From Micractinium sp. NFX-FRZ (lineage: Eukaryota; Chlorophyta; Trebouxiophyceae; Chlorellales; Chlorellaceae), in contig JAPTJF010000067.1 of the NCBI GenBank assembly GCA_029339195.1, positions 123,906 to 187,905 of the forward strand: DNA of 64,000 bases, read 5' to 3'. Numbering within the stretch: the first letter of the stretch is position 1; every line of letters begins with the position of its first letter. Positions 23,101-34,234 of the stretch are shown piece after piece. Under the pieces are notes generated by a model that did not search any database, was not told the origin of the DNA, and saw nothing but the letters and a program-made list of their open reading frames with translations. The position numbers and the translations under genes were made by a program.

Positions 23101-25041
23101 ACATGCAGCTGCGGCTGGTGTGGGCATCTGCGGAGGGCTGGCCTGGGCCACCTTGACTGGCAAGTGAGCGCCATTGCGGGGCAGGCACTGGCTGGGCCAG
23201 ACTTCCAGCAAGCACTGGGGAGGGGCTGTCGGTGTTGAGCACACTGTTGCTTTGATGTTATGTCATTAATGTGTTGTATCCTCTTTGTGGTGCTGCAGGT
23301 ACGACAGCAGCCTGCCGGACAAGGACCCCCAGACTCTGCCCGGACGGTGGAACGAGACGGAGCTGGTGTGCAACCGCCCCACACGCACCTGCCCCGGCTG
23401 GAAGAACTACTCCCTCTGGTGCGACCCAAGCAGAGGCATGTGCACACCCCTGGCAGGGAGAGGGATCATGAGGCGAGCATGGGCGCACCAGCTTCCACGG
23501 CCGGTGCACCAGCTGCCCCTGCTGCTCTGCCACCACCGGCACTCTGCCTGATGCCAAGTCACTCGTCTTGTGCCCTCCTCCTCGACACACACACGTGGGT
23601 GCCTGCAGGGAGCTTCCTGTGTATCGCCTGCCTGGCGAGGACAAGCGCACAGACCCCATGCCCTCCGACGGCATGACCATCTACCAGGTCGGTCGGTCCA
23701 CATGAATTTCGTGCCTGCGAGTGATCTGCAACCAGAGAGGGGTGCACCAGAGAGGCAGGCAACGCCCAAGGGGGCCAATGCCCAGGGGGATCATGGGGAG
23801 GGCGTAGAAACGGTGGGGTGGGGTGGGACGCGGGGAGCAGCAGGCTGGCCCGGTTCCCAAAACCCCGGAGAGTTGATTTGAACCGCAAGTGCAGGTGGAG
23901 CCACCTCACATTGTGCGCCAGCGTGTTGACAGTTGCCCTCCCTTGCCTGCCCGCCTCCCGCCTCCCCGCCTCCTGCCTGCGTTGCAGCGCCTGGAGGCCG
24001 ATTTCAACCGCAAGCGCGGCTTTGGAACCCCCGTCATCTTTGCCACACACGACAACTACTTTGACAACAGGTCAGTCAGTTGCTGTTGGCTAGCGGGAGC
24101 GCCCATTTTTCGTTCCTGTTCCGCTGCACTTTGCCACGCACGGCAGCTACTTTGACAGCAGGTCAGTGTCAGCTGTCTCCTCTTGTCGAAATGCCCACTC
24201 TTCCCTCCTGTCCCAGCTGTGCCCGGCACGTCGGTTAGTCTGGTCAGCTAGTTTTGCTGCCAAAGGCATCTGTTGTTGAGGCGGCGGGGAAGCTGGGCCC
24301 AGTACCTCACCACCTGCCCGCCGCCCGGTCGCACATCTCCCTGCCTTGCCTCACCCTGCCCCACTCGGCTCTCGCACATCTGCCTGACTGCAGCACCGCC
24401 GTGGCGGAGGTGCCCAAACTCGTGGCCTTCAAACTTCCCCTGCCCCGACCCATTCTCTTTTTCCCACCACCGCAGCAACTGTCCCGCACCCCGCCCCATC
24501 CTCGCTCTCTCAACCCTGCAGCACCGCCTTAGTGACTGCTGGCTGACCTCACCCCGCCCCATTCTTTCTTTTCCTCGCCACTGCAGCACCGCCGTGGCTG
24601 AGGTGGTTGACTTCATGGATTGGGCGCTGGAGCAGCCCGACACGTGGGCGCTCACATACACGCAGTACCTTAAGTGGTTGATGGTCAAGGACGATGGGGC
24701 GACCACGGTGCGTGGTGTGCACCGTTAGGGCTGGGCTGTGCGCAGAGGAGGGTAGGGCGGGACATGGGGCCGGGCAGGCAAGGCAGGCAGGCAGGCTCTG
24801 GCCGGGGAGCAGAGTCCTGGCCCCCCAATATGTGGTGCTGCATGGCCGCCCTCTACGCGGCTCTGCGCGCCCATGCCCGCTGCCATTCCCCCTGCTCCTG
24901 CCCGCCCTTGCCCCGCTTGCACGACCCGCCTTGCCTCACGCCTGCTGCGCCCCCGCTGCCTGCGCTCCTGCTGTGCCTGCTGTGCAGTTGGAGATGATCA
25001 CAGAAGAGTACCCCTGCGACACCCGGGAGGAGCTGTCCTGA
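20173..25041 (+). CDS. Secreted polysaccharide/chitin deacetylase-like protein (CE4, NodB fold)
   Basis: CE4 enzymes remove N-acetyl groups from chitin or related glycans; Chlorella-type walls contain glucosamine polymers, so a wall role fits (inference). Twelve exons: 20173-20239, 20368-20378, 20572-20618, 21058-21153, 21465-21584, 22264-22350, 22848-22925, 23299-23439, 23609-23687, 23988-24070, 24587-24707, 24988-25041; phases join to 327 residues. Signal peptide MRLNGGWALCALLLAFGPLY. CE4 blocks in order: NIILISMDGAM (motif 1), GHELATHSVMH (His-x3-His metal motif), GYRGPRFY (Arg/Pro motif), FLYDSS, and late FATHDNYF with a His. Motif 1, usually TFDD, reads SMDG: the first Asp is kept and the second, normally a metal ligand, is Gly, so activity or metal binding may be altered. 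Length matches arthropod-type chitin deacetylase catalytic domains. The 11-nt exon 2 is supported by phase only. Confidence 0.88.
21239..21497 (+). repeat. Echoes of deacetylase exon 21465 start
   Basis: The exon start (gcgcag|cgcccccatgacc...gccagcaagcag) has a decayed copy at 21337-21372 (gcgcagcgcccccaaggcc...gccagcaagcag) and a shorter one at 21239-21254 (tttgccagcaagcag). Confidence 0.75.
22655..22875 (+). repeat. Acceptor-edge echoes of deacetylase exon 22848
   Basis: tgcagggaggtgctggg occurs at 22651-22667, a variant (ggggaggtcctggcctactt) at 22759-22778, and the functional copy at 22844-22860. Spacing is about 90-105 nt. Only the last runs on into the conserved RGPRFY motif. Confidence 0.8.
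24039..24172 (+). repeat. Donor-edge echo of deacetylase exon 23988-24070
   Basis: tttgccacacacgacaacta...cag|gtcagt (24039-24076) is repeated as tttgccacgcacggcagcta...cag|gtcagt about 91 nt downstream. Confidence 0.85.
24391..24612 (+). repeat. Acceptor-edge echoes of deacetylase exon 24587
   Basis: cag|caccgccgtggcggaggtg at 24391 and cag|caccgccttagtgactg at 24519 precede the functional cag|caccgccgtggctgaggtg at 24584. Confidence 0.85.
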
Positions 25042-26253
25042 TGCCTTTGAGAAAGGAAGAAAATGTCGTGAGGTGGCAGGGATGACGCCCCACAGGAGCC
25101 CGGCCCACGTCTGTGTCAGGCCGCCCACCCGCAGCACACGCCTCTGCGCTTGCCACTGGCCCTCAGTCCAATAATGCCGCCAGGCCTGGCCCATTGCACC
25201 AGCCTGCCAGTGCTTTGCTACGCTGTTTTGTCTCTTTCTCTCTCAGTTGCTCTCTTTCCCTCTTTTGAGCTCTGGACCTCCACACACTGCCTCTCTTGTC
25301 TTCAACCTGCTGCTCCCTCTTGGTAGGCTGCTCGCTTGCACATGATGCCATGCCCTCCCCTGCTATCACAGTTACTATGCCACGCCGCATGCGGCCCATC
25401 TGGCCAGCCACGGCGCATCACTTGCCTTTCCTGGCTATCCTTGCTCTGTTACCCTGATTCTTCACGATTCAATGCAACACACGGCTTCTGACTATGCAGC
25501 TGGCAGCAGCGTGGCAATGTGAGGCCTGAGGAGTTGAATGAGGGGTGGGTTGGGTTGTAGAGGGGGCAGGGCTGCCAGCTGGCAGCTGCCTGCAGGTGCA
25601 GCGCTGAGGGGCACAGGCACACGGCAGGAGCGCCGGATAACACAAGAGAGAGTCAGGGGCCGTCTTGGTGCTCACCAGCCTCACCAGCTAGACACCATGC
25701 AGTGACATCATGCCCTTTACATGACATTGGCTGTCACAGCAGGTTCGGTGGGAGGAGTTGTGGCGGTGACAGTGGGTTCGGTCTGAGCTTGTGGTGCCAG
25801 GCAAAGCCACCTTCCAAGGTCGCCCCACGAATCCACCCCAACACGGAGCTACGGTGAATTTGGGACCCTTGCAAGCATTTGGCGGGGCTCGAACTGCGTA
25901 TGCCCGAGGGGGAGTCCCATCCAGGTCCCATCCAACCCCCAGGTGGAGGAGGAGGCAGGTGGTACTGGAAGTACTGCGTGGCACCCCGCGTCCCGCCTAA
26001 TTTTGCTGGGTTCACTCAAATTGAATACCTGCTCCGCTCTGAACTGGGAGTTAAAGCACTTTACAAAGCGGCGGCGGCTGTACCCGAAGCAAGCGCCACA
26101 CTTGAAACCCGCCTCCAGCACAGCTTCCCGGCGGCGCCACTTCCCACAAGTGTTTCGGTTTCTCGCGGTCCCTGGGAGCCCAAATTCCAAGTCAATTGTT
26201 GCAGGCTGCCTGTCCCACAGCCTGCAAGGAGCGACCACCCGGTGCTTGGCAAC
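25042..26253. other. Intergenic region deacetylase - Cys-rich gene
   Basis: 1.2 kb, co-directional genes. Holds the deacetylase 3' UTR and the next promoter. Open frames here (e.g. 25879-26835) lack any domain and run through the signal-peptide exon in another frame. No RNA gene recognised. Confidence 0.5.
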
Positions 26254-29200
26254 ATGGCCCGGGCTAGCGCCCTGCCGGCCCTCTGCGGCTTGCTGGTGCT
26301 GCAGTTGCTGCTGCTTCAAGGTGAGAATCTGCGCCAAGAAGAGGGCGACCTTACAAGTAGCCAGCCTATGTCATGGGCAGTCCTTCTGTGTGGGGGACGC
26401 TGCCGCGGGTCTCACTCTCCCCTTCCCGCTTGCCTTGCAGGAGCCGTCGAGGTGCGCTTTCAATTGGCAGAGGCCGCCAGTAGGCAGCCGCGCCGGGCCT
26501 GCCTGTTTGAGCCAGCTGTGTGGCTGCTACGGCAGCAGCGGCGCCGTGCGGGTGCCGCCCGCTGCCACCCTGGGCACATGATGCTACAGCCGGTCACAGC
26601 CTGCGTGGCCCGGCGGTGCATGTGTTTGCCTCCCCTGCCGACGTTGCCGCCCCTGCCTCTGTTGGCGCCCCTGCCTTTGCGCCACCACTCAGCACATGCC
26701 GCCACACGCCGCGCCACGCTTGCAGGCGTCCGTCGTTGCGGCAGGGGGAGTTCAGATTGCTTGGCTGCCCACCACCACGTGCGTGGATGTGTTGGAAGAT
26801 CCGCTCTACAACTGCCAGAAGTGCAACCAGTTTGACTCCAAATGCGTGGTCTGCCGCCCCGGCTTTGCCTTCAATGCGCGGGGCGAATGCGTGCGGGTAA
26901 GCGGGCGGGCATGGCGTGGCACGGCGCACCAGGCACGTGTACAGCACATTTTTGGCCAGAGCAAGGTGCAGCTGCACTTCAACCTGCTGCAGCGCCCACA
27001 CCATGCGGCTGTGCTGGGGCTTGTTGCCGGCGGCAGTGGGCGGGCTGGGTAGGGTGCGTGTATAGCATCCCGTGCATTTGAGACCCCTCTCCGGTGTCAC
27101 GGCGGCGCCATCAGCCGTCCCACCTGGCCGTGCCAGCCATCCCTGCGCCCTCGGCTTCCCACCGCCACCGTCCCCTACCCAACCCCGCCTCTGACCCCGC
27201 CTCTGAACCCGCTGCCCTCCCGCGTCGGTTCCTTTGCTGCAGTGCGCCGACGTGCTGTGCATGGATTGCGGCATCAGCCTGGGCCCGTGCAAGACGTGCA
27301 GCAGCGTCCCCGATTCCGACCCCCGCAGCCCCTTCAACCTGCCCTACCCAACCTACCAGAACGCCGCGGGAAAATGCATGGCGGTGAGGAGAGACGAGTA
27401 TGCAGCCTGGGGGATGTAGGCGAGAGGGAGGCTGCTGCGCACCCCCTGCCGGCCAGCGAGGCCAGCGAGGACGCTGCATGCGCCGGTCAACCCGCGCCGC
27501 CGCCCCCTGCTCACCCGCTGCAGCGTAGCCTCCAACCTCCCAACGCCACTTGCCTCTGCCAGCGGGACCCGCACCAGGCAACATACTCCGCCCTGTCCAG
27601 CCCCCCTGCCAGTGACGCCCACCCGCTGCCGCATCCGTCCCCCCCTTTGGCGCCCCGCTGCAGTGCAACTCCCAGCGCTCCAACACTGGCTGCCTGACCT
27701 GTGACGTCACCGGCACCAGCTGCACCAAGTGCAACGACGGGTACTACCTCCTGAACGGAGTGTGCACCAAGGTGGGCGCTGCGAGGGTGGGGTACTGGGG
27801 ACAAGGTGGTGATCGTACCTCACAAAGCAGGCGCTGCGCCGTGGCGCGGTGGGCCAGGCAGGCGCATGAGCCAGCTGGGACTTCTGCGCATCAGAGGCAG
27901 CCCCACACGCATGCACAAGGCTGCGAGTGCGCGCTTGCTGTGGTGCGCGGGCGGGCTCTGACGCGGCAGTGGGCCCTGCTGTGCCGCTGCTCCCGTCCCC
28001 CTGCAGTGCTCCGGCGGCCCCATGTGCCAGACCTGCAACAGCAGCGGCGTGTGCACCAAGTGCAAGTCGTCCGACACAGCCCCCAGCTTCGGCCTGAACG
28101 CTGCCAAGCAGTGCGTGAGGGTGAGGAGCTTGCATCTGTCTGTGCCAAGCAGCAAGGCGCGCAACTTGGACCACTGCTTTCGAGAGTGGCATCTGGAGTG
28201 ACGCCCCTGGCTGCCTGCTTTGCCTGCCTATGGCTCGACCAGCGCCTGCCAGCCTTCCCACCCACTGACCCGCCCACCCGCCGCACCGCCCCGCCCCAAC
28301 TTGCCCTGCCCGCCTGCAGTGCGCCTCCCGCCAGTGCGTCGACTGCGGCGCCAACAACATGAAGTGCCGGAAGTGCGCGAACGGCGCAGTGGGCCTGGGC
28401 CAGCGCGGCTACGGCGCGACCGCCGCTGGAGGGTGCACTCTGGTGAGGCACGGGGGTGGGGGGTGGCACCGGGTCTGGGTGTATCGCAATCAACTTGTTT
28501 GTTGTTTTGGGAGCAGCGGGAACTGGAATGCGTGTGCAGCTGGCGTGCCCGCCCGCATGCCTGCCTGCCTGCCTGCCCGCAGGAGGCAGGGGTCCGCATT
28601 CTGCCACGTACATGCTTGCCAAGAATGCGCCAGCTTCTGCAGCCATCTGCCCTCACTTGACTGCCCCCCGTCCCCCGGCATGTTCACCCTCCCCACTTCA
28701 TCCCCTCCTCCCGCGTGTGCCCCGCCCCGCGCAGTGCTCCGACCCGCTGTGCGCGGTCTGCCCCACCAACCCCGCCAAGTGCTTTGCCTGCCTGTCCGAC
28801 GACTACCGCAAGTTTTACCCCTACATGGACGCCGCCGGGGTGTGCCGCCGGGGCGCCATCAGGGGCTGCCTGTACTACAACAAGAACGGCTCGTGCAAGG
28901 AGTGCGACAACGGGTATATTCAGGCCGGGCGGGGGTGCGACAAGCTGCCAAAGGTGAGGCCCCGTGCCCCCCACTCACAGCCAACGTGCCTCGTTACGCT
29001 ACAAGGGGGCTATCCCTGCACACACAACTGGTGGCGCTAGGCTGTTGTTTGTTGGAGGTGGAGGAAGGGAGAGGAGCCGCCCTGCTCAGGGCGTAGCAGT
29101 GGTGACAGGCCAGGCTGCAGCAGGCTGCCAAACATCAGGCGCAGGTTTTGCATCTGCCGCAAAGTGCGATGCGGTGCGGTGGGTGCGTTCGGGGCACAGG

Positions 29201-30127
29201 CGAAGCCTGCCTGCACCACCTGCCCACCCTGCCAGCAGCAGGGCCCGTGTCCGTGCCACGCCCGCCCTTCCCCCCAGTCCCTGCCCACCCTCTCCCGCTC
29301 ACGGCGGTCTGGTGTGGACTGTGTGATGACCCACAAGGGGTCTGCTCACCCCACTTGCTGCTGCTCCTCCACTCTGCAGTGCCGCGACCCCAACTGCGAT
29401 GACTGTCGTGGCAACACCTCGGGCTGCCGCACCTGCAAGCGCAAGTACTTCTGGAACAAACGCCAGCGCGCCTGCCAGCCTGTGAGTGGTGCAGCAGCAC
29501 GCACAGCAGCAGCAGCAGCACCAAGCGAATCCGGCAGCAGCACGAGTAACACGCGTTGGCCAGGCGGTAACAGTGGGATGAGGCGGGCAGCCCTGCTTTG
29601 TCTGCACAGCAATCCAGGGTTGGGCCTGGGGGATCCCGCACTGCCTGCTGTGCCGCAAGGATGACCAGCGCCAGGCTGGGAGCATGCCACAGCGCGCCAC
29701 GACCCTGCCAAGGCGTGCAGACGCGCCACGTTGGGGCCGCCCAGCAAGCGCCCTCTTGCCTGCCCTCACCCTGCCACTGCTTGCCCCCTGCACTCTCTTG
29801 CCTCTCGCCCTGGCCCTGCCTCACCCAGCCTCACGGATTGCCTCTCCCTCCGCCCCAACCCCCGCCCCGCCGCCCTCCCTGCAGTGCAAAGTGGACAGCT
29901 GCGACGTGTGCACCGACTCGTCCCGCTCCACCTGCCAGGAGTGCTCCCGCGGATTTGGCCTGATCAACCGCGGGCGCACGTGCCAGGCGTGCGCCGCCCA
30001 GACAGCCCAGCCCTGGAACGTGCCCTGGTGCGACGTCTGCAACGGCAACACCGCCAAGTGCACAAAGTGCTTCCCCTCGGAGAGCTACAAGCCAAATGCC
30101 AGCGGGCGCTGCGTGCCGCGCATCTAA
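26254..30127 (+). CDS. Secreted cysteine-rich modular protein (CxxC repeats, one per exon)
   Basis: Ten exons: 26254-26320, 26441-26451, 26726-26896, 27243-27383, 27664-27771, 28007-28120, 28320-28442, 28735-28953, 29380-29481, 29885-30127; 432 residues. Signal peptide MARASALPALCGLLVLQLLL. Exons 4-10 each begin exactly with TGC after a CAG acceptor and exons 3-9 end in phase 0, so each repeat is one symmetrical exon. Repeats follow C-x4-5-C-x2-C-x5-7-C-x2-C-x(n)-C, e.g. CKVDSCDVCTDS... and CRDPNCDDCRGN...; the pattern resembles growth-factor-receptor/furin-like Cys-rich folds and protist surface proteins, with no catalytic domain, TM segment or GPI signal seen. Likely extracellular or wall-associated (inference). 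The repeats of exons 8 and 10 are double. The 11-nt exon 2 is inferred from phase. Confidence 0.82.
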
Positions 30128-31149
30128 CGGAGGTGCTAGCTGGGCGGCCCGCCCAGCGGCCGGCGCTCGAGGTGCGGACGGCCTGGCTGGCTGGTGGCTG
30201 GCTGAAAAGGCCAGAGGGGTGCTTGCTGTGCCGGGCTTGATGCTCGGCGGCATGCCACTCCCTTGACGCCGCCCCCCTGTGCTGTGTTGACCGCCTGCAC
30301 GGCAGGGCCGCGATCAAGCCAGGCGGGGCGACGCGCACAGCAGTCGGCAGCGTGCACCGCACCCTCCCCCTGCGCTTTGGCACGCTGTACATTTTCGTTG
30401 TTCCCCTTGGCTGTTGCTGTGACCCCCTCCTCACGACGGTTGCTCCCCTGGCACACCCAGGCCCCCTGCTGACGCTTTAATACGCACCCCTCTTCTAACT
30501 GCCTTCCAACACCCCAATTTCCAAGAAAAAAGCCTGCCTCGCTTGCTTTCTCTTGCGAGGCACTGGGCGCAAGCAAGCCCCGTCCTAAAGACATCCCACA
30601 CCCGTCCCTGGCCGCACCTCACCCTCCCACACCCAACAACCACCCTCCCGCTGTCACGCCACCCGCCTTGAACGCCCGCCACCTCACCCTCACCCATCCC
30701 TCCTTTTGCTCGTTGCGCCAGTTGCCACGCTATCAGTGCTGATGCCAAGGATTCAGGGCCTGTTGACGCCTCATACTGCCACCAATCCAACACGCGACAT
30801 GCCCGCTGTGCGACCCGCGGCACCACAGTGGCAGGCACGGTGGCTCCGCCTATAGGCGTCCGGCGGGAAGAGGGCTTGCACAAATATGTTTGTGACACAT
30901 TGTTGTAGTGTGCAGAGGGTAGCAAAAGGGTGCAGAGGGGGGAAGGGGCAGGCGGCTGGCGGCGCGAGGGCACGGAAGCGGCGGCAGGGGGCGGTACAGC
31001 CCAGAGGTACGTCGTGTTTGCGCCTGCAGCATTCTCCTCTGTCGCTGTTGAAACGGATATCTGCGATCCAGAAAGACGTTACTGGGCAGCCGCTGTCCAG
31101 CGCCTAGGGCCCACCTGCGGACGCCTCCCCTAAAGTGCCGCACGCGGAC
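30128..31149. other. Intergenic region Cys-rich gene - ankyrin gene
   Basis: 1.0 kb, co-directional genes. Unlike the flanking DNA the first half is C-rich and slightly less GC-extreme. No supported gene; it should hold a 3' UTR and the ankyrin-gene promoter. Confidence 0.5.
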
Positions 31150-32945
31150 ATGGCGAGCCAGGAAGAGCTTGTAGAGCTGCTCATAGACGGGGCGCGCTTC
31201 GGGGATATCGAGGATGTGCACAAGGCGTTGGAAGAGAAGGTGGACGTGAATGCTCAGGACGAATGGGGCAAGACGGGTGCGCCCGCCGGCAGCTGCGCAT
31301 GTCTAGGGAAGCAGATGCACCGCGTGCCAGCGGCGGGACGCGCATGCGGGACGCATGCCTCGCGTCAGCAATGGCGGCGGCGGCGGCACCCTGCTGCCAC
31401 TTGCCGCGGCCCCTCGCGCACCCTGCACTTGCCTGCAGTCCTCTCAGTGTGGCATCAGTTCACCCCCCACCAATGTCATATCTCCTCATGCCCTGCCTGC
31501 AGCGCTGCACATGGCGGCGGCAAACGGGCATGAGGACATTGTCAAGGCGCTCGTAGACGCCGGCGCGGTGAGCCAGGCAACCTGCCAGCCTGTTTACGCT
31601 GGGCCGCCATGTCTAGGCACATACGGCAGCTGCGCACTTGGGGCCAGCACAGCGGCCCCTCAGGCACCAGCCATACCCCTTGCTGCCCTGCCCCCCAGGA
31701 CGCGCGCTCGCTGCGCGCCCCCATGCCGCTGTGTCTGTGTCGGCTTGCCGCCGCTGCAGAAGCCCAGGCAGCCGATCCAGCCAGCGCGTGTTGCGCAACC
31801 AGCACGCCCCGTTGCGGCCAGGCATGATGTCAACACGTCACGTCCTGCTGATGCCTTTCTTGTACCGCGAGCTTCGCAAACACAACTGCTCATCTGGCGT
31901 TTGTCACCCCGCCTGCCAGCCCCGCAGAACCTCGCGCTGGCCAACGAGAGCGGCAACACGGCGCTGCACTGGTCCTGCCTGATGGGGCAGGAGGGCGTCA
32001 CCCGCCTGCTCATGGAGAGCGGCGCCAACGCGTGCGCACTCAACAAGTGAGGACAGGGGAAGCCAGGACGGGGGGGAGGCAGCTGCCACTGTGCGGAGCA
32101 GCTGCTGCTGCTGGGCGGGGCAGCTGCTGCTGCTGTGCGGGGCAGTTGTTGCTGTGCGAAGCAGCTGTGGCTGCCCAGCAGTGCAGCCAGCCGCCCAGCG
32201 GGCGGTCAGGGCAGCCCCGCCCGTCCGCCCGCCCGCCCTGGCAGGCTCACAGCTGGCATGTGTGTAGGCAGGGGCGCGCGCGCTGACACAAGCGGAGCGC
32301 AACTCCAGCTGTGAGGGAGGCCCTGCTGCGCCCGCCCACCCACCCACGACCCCGCCCACGACTGGCCTTAACCGCCCACCTCTGCACTGTTATGCACTAA
32401 TGCAGGATGGAGCAGACGCCGGTAGACGAGGCGCTCAGCCGTGGGCACCGGCACATTGTGGACCTGATCAACGGCTTCAGCGCCCCCGCCAAGGACGTTG
32501 ATGAGGTGGGTGGGTGGGGCTGCAAGCCGCGGCTGGGGCGGCAGATGGGAGGTGGGAGTGGCACTGGGGCATTATTGAGGGTCTTATGAAGAAGGGTCAG
32601 TGAGGCTGCGGAGGACGCCAATGGCGTCCGCCCACCGTGCCCTGCCCCTGCGCACAAGGGCAGGCCTCCGCTGTGCTCCCCGCGCCCGCCCAGCCTGTTG
32701 CCCAGCTGTATCTGTTGGCCCCAACCACCTTCGTTTTCGCCTCTCGCGCCCACCTGCGCTCTGCCCCCCCGCCCGCCCCGACCCATCTGCCCACCACCCA
32801 GGCTGACGACGTGCCTGACGATGCGGATGATGCTGGGGCAGCTGAGATGGAACTTGAGGGCAGCAGGGCCATTGAGCCGCAGCAGCACGCCGCCAGCGAG
32901 CAGCAGCAGCAAGAGCAGCAGCAAGAGGGGCAATCGGAAAAGTGA
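31150..32945 (+). CDS. Small ankyrin-repeat protein, YAR1-like
   Basis: Exons 31150-31276, 31503-31567, 31928-32046, 32406-32505, 32802-32945; phases join to 184 residues. An N-terminal helix (ELVELLIDGARFGDIEDV) leads into ankyrin repeats with canonical cores TALHMAAANGHEDIVKAL and NTALHWSCLMGQEGVTRLL, then TPVDEALSRGHRHIVDLI, followed by an acidic DD/Glu/Gln-rich tail. The repeat spacing, the ALHMAAANGH...NTALHW pair and the acidic tail resemble yeast Yar1, a ~200-residue chaperone that escorts ribosomal protein uS3. Many other small ankyrin proteins share these cores, so the uS3 role is a hypothesis. The start ATG is the first in frame. A TGTAA lies about 390 nt downstream of the stop. Confidence 0.82.
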
Positions 32946-34234
32946 AGGGCTGCGTGCTACTCTGCCGCGTCCTGAATGCTGCCCTAGGGCTACCGCTCAG
33001 GCCCTGTCGATTGCTGCCGGCGGCAATGCTCCTCAAATCCCTGTTTAGAACATACAGCCTCCTCCCTTGACTTTGCACCCCCTGATTGACTCGCTCCTGA
33101 TTCGCTTTCTTTTGCACTTCCCCTTTGCTCTCCCTTTTCCTGCTCGCGTCATTTGCGCTGTGGCAACCAGGTGCTGCTTCAGTCACCTCACCCCCCACTT
33201 CCATCCGAGACCCCTTTTGGTGCTCAAAGCAGCGCAGCCTTACGCTGCTTTCTACCGGTGGGCCTCCCAATGGCTGGAGTCTGATACTCGCCTGGCAACT
33301 CGGTCTGCTGCCGGGCCTCCTCCCAGTCTGCTGTAAGATCCAGCCGCTGTGAGCCGTCTTTCCGTACAAAACCTTGATTGTGCTGCACACTCAGCATGGT
33401 TTACAGGAGGCACAGGGCAAAGCCTCTTCAAACTCGACATTGAGGGAGTATGCTCGCAAGCAAGCATGCAGAAGCAGGCTGTGCTGTTACAGCCTTGGAG
33501 ACACCATGCATGGGTCCCGCACAACGGAAGCAGCGCACTGAAAGCAACAGGGGTCTAATCATGGCGGAAGCGGGTTCATGCCGGTGCGTGGATGGGGATC
33601 ATATGCATGGGTCGCACTTGCATGGCATTCATGCATTGGTGACCCTTAGGGGGGATCGTACTTGCAAACTCAGCAGTCAGGAGGGGCGTCTGCCCTCTTA
33701 AGCCGGGGTTGGGCAGTGCAGGGAATGAAATGGCACAGAAGCAATGGGAAACAGGTCGTTCGGTAGCGCGTAAAGCGTCAGCGGGGCTGTGATTTGATAT
33801 CAACAGAGATGATATCAACAGAGGTACACGCTCCAGGGCGCAGGGAGAGAGACCTAATCGTGGTACAGGCAATAGGGGCGCCGCCAAGCGGGGCGGCAAC
33901 AACAGGGTGATATACATTCAGTAAACATCAAATGCAGGCATGCACCCGGGGGAGAACCCATCCTAGCTGGCATGCCTGGAGTCGAGTCCCAAGCCAGGGG
34001 GCAGGGTGCCAGCGGCGAGGGACGGTCACTGAGCACTGTGCAACGCGCCGGGGAACAATGCGGTCTGCGGGGGCATCGCTACAGCCCGGCTTAGCATGGC
34101 CCGGATCAGGCTTTGCGTAGCCGGGCCATGAGTTCGAGCTGACAGTCACAATCCATCATGGCTGCAAGGGCTGCCATGGGTCAAAACTCATGCAACAGAG
34201 GGACCGCCAGCGGCTGGCTCACAGCCTGGCGGTC
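32946..34234. other. Convergent intergenic region ankyrin gene / kinase
   Basis: 1.3 kb between two converging 3' ends. No supported gene. Contains TGTAA on the plus strand (33332-33336), a minus-strand TGTAA (plus ttaca) near 33400, and a 14-bp direct repeat tgatatcaacagag at 33795-33808 and 33810-33823. Confidence 0.55.
33332..33336 (+). terminator. TGTAA-type polyadenylation signal for the ankyrin gene
   Basis: tgtaa at 33332-33336, about 390 nt after the stop at 32945. By position only. Confidence 0.4.

Noticed and set aside
33890..34150. Possible tRNA (ttcgag and gtcgagtccc fragments)
   Set aside because: No acceptor stem or D/anticodon arms could be paired around these fragments.
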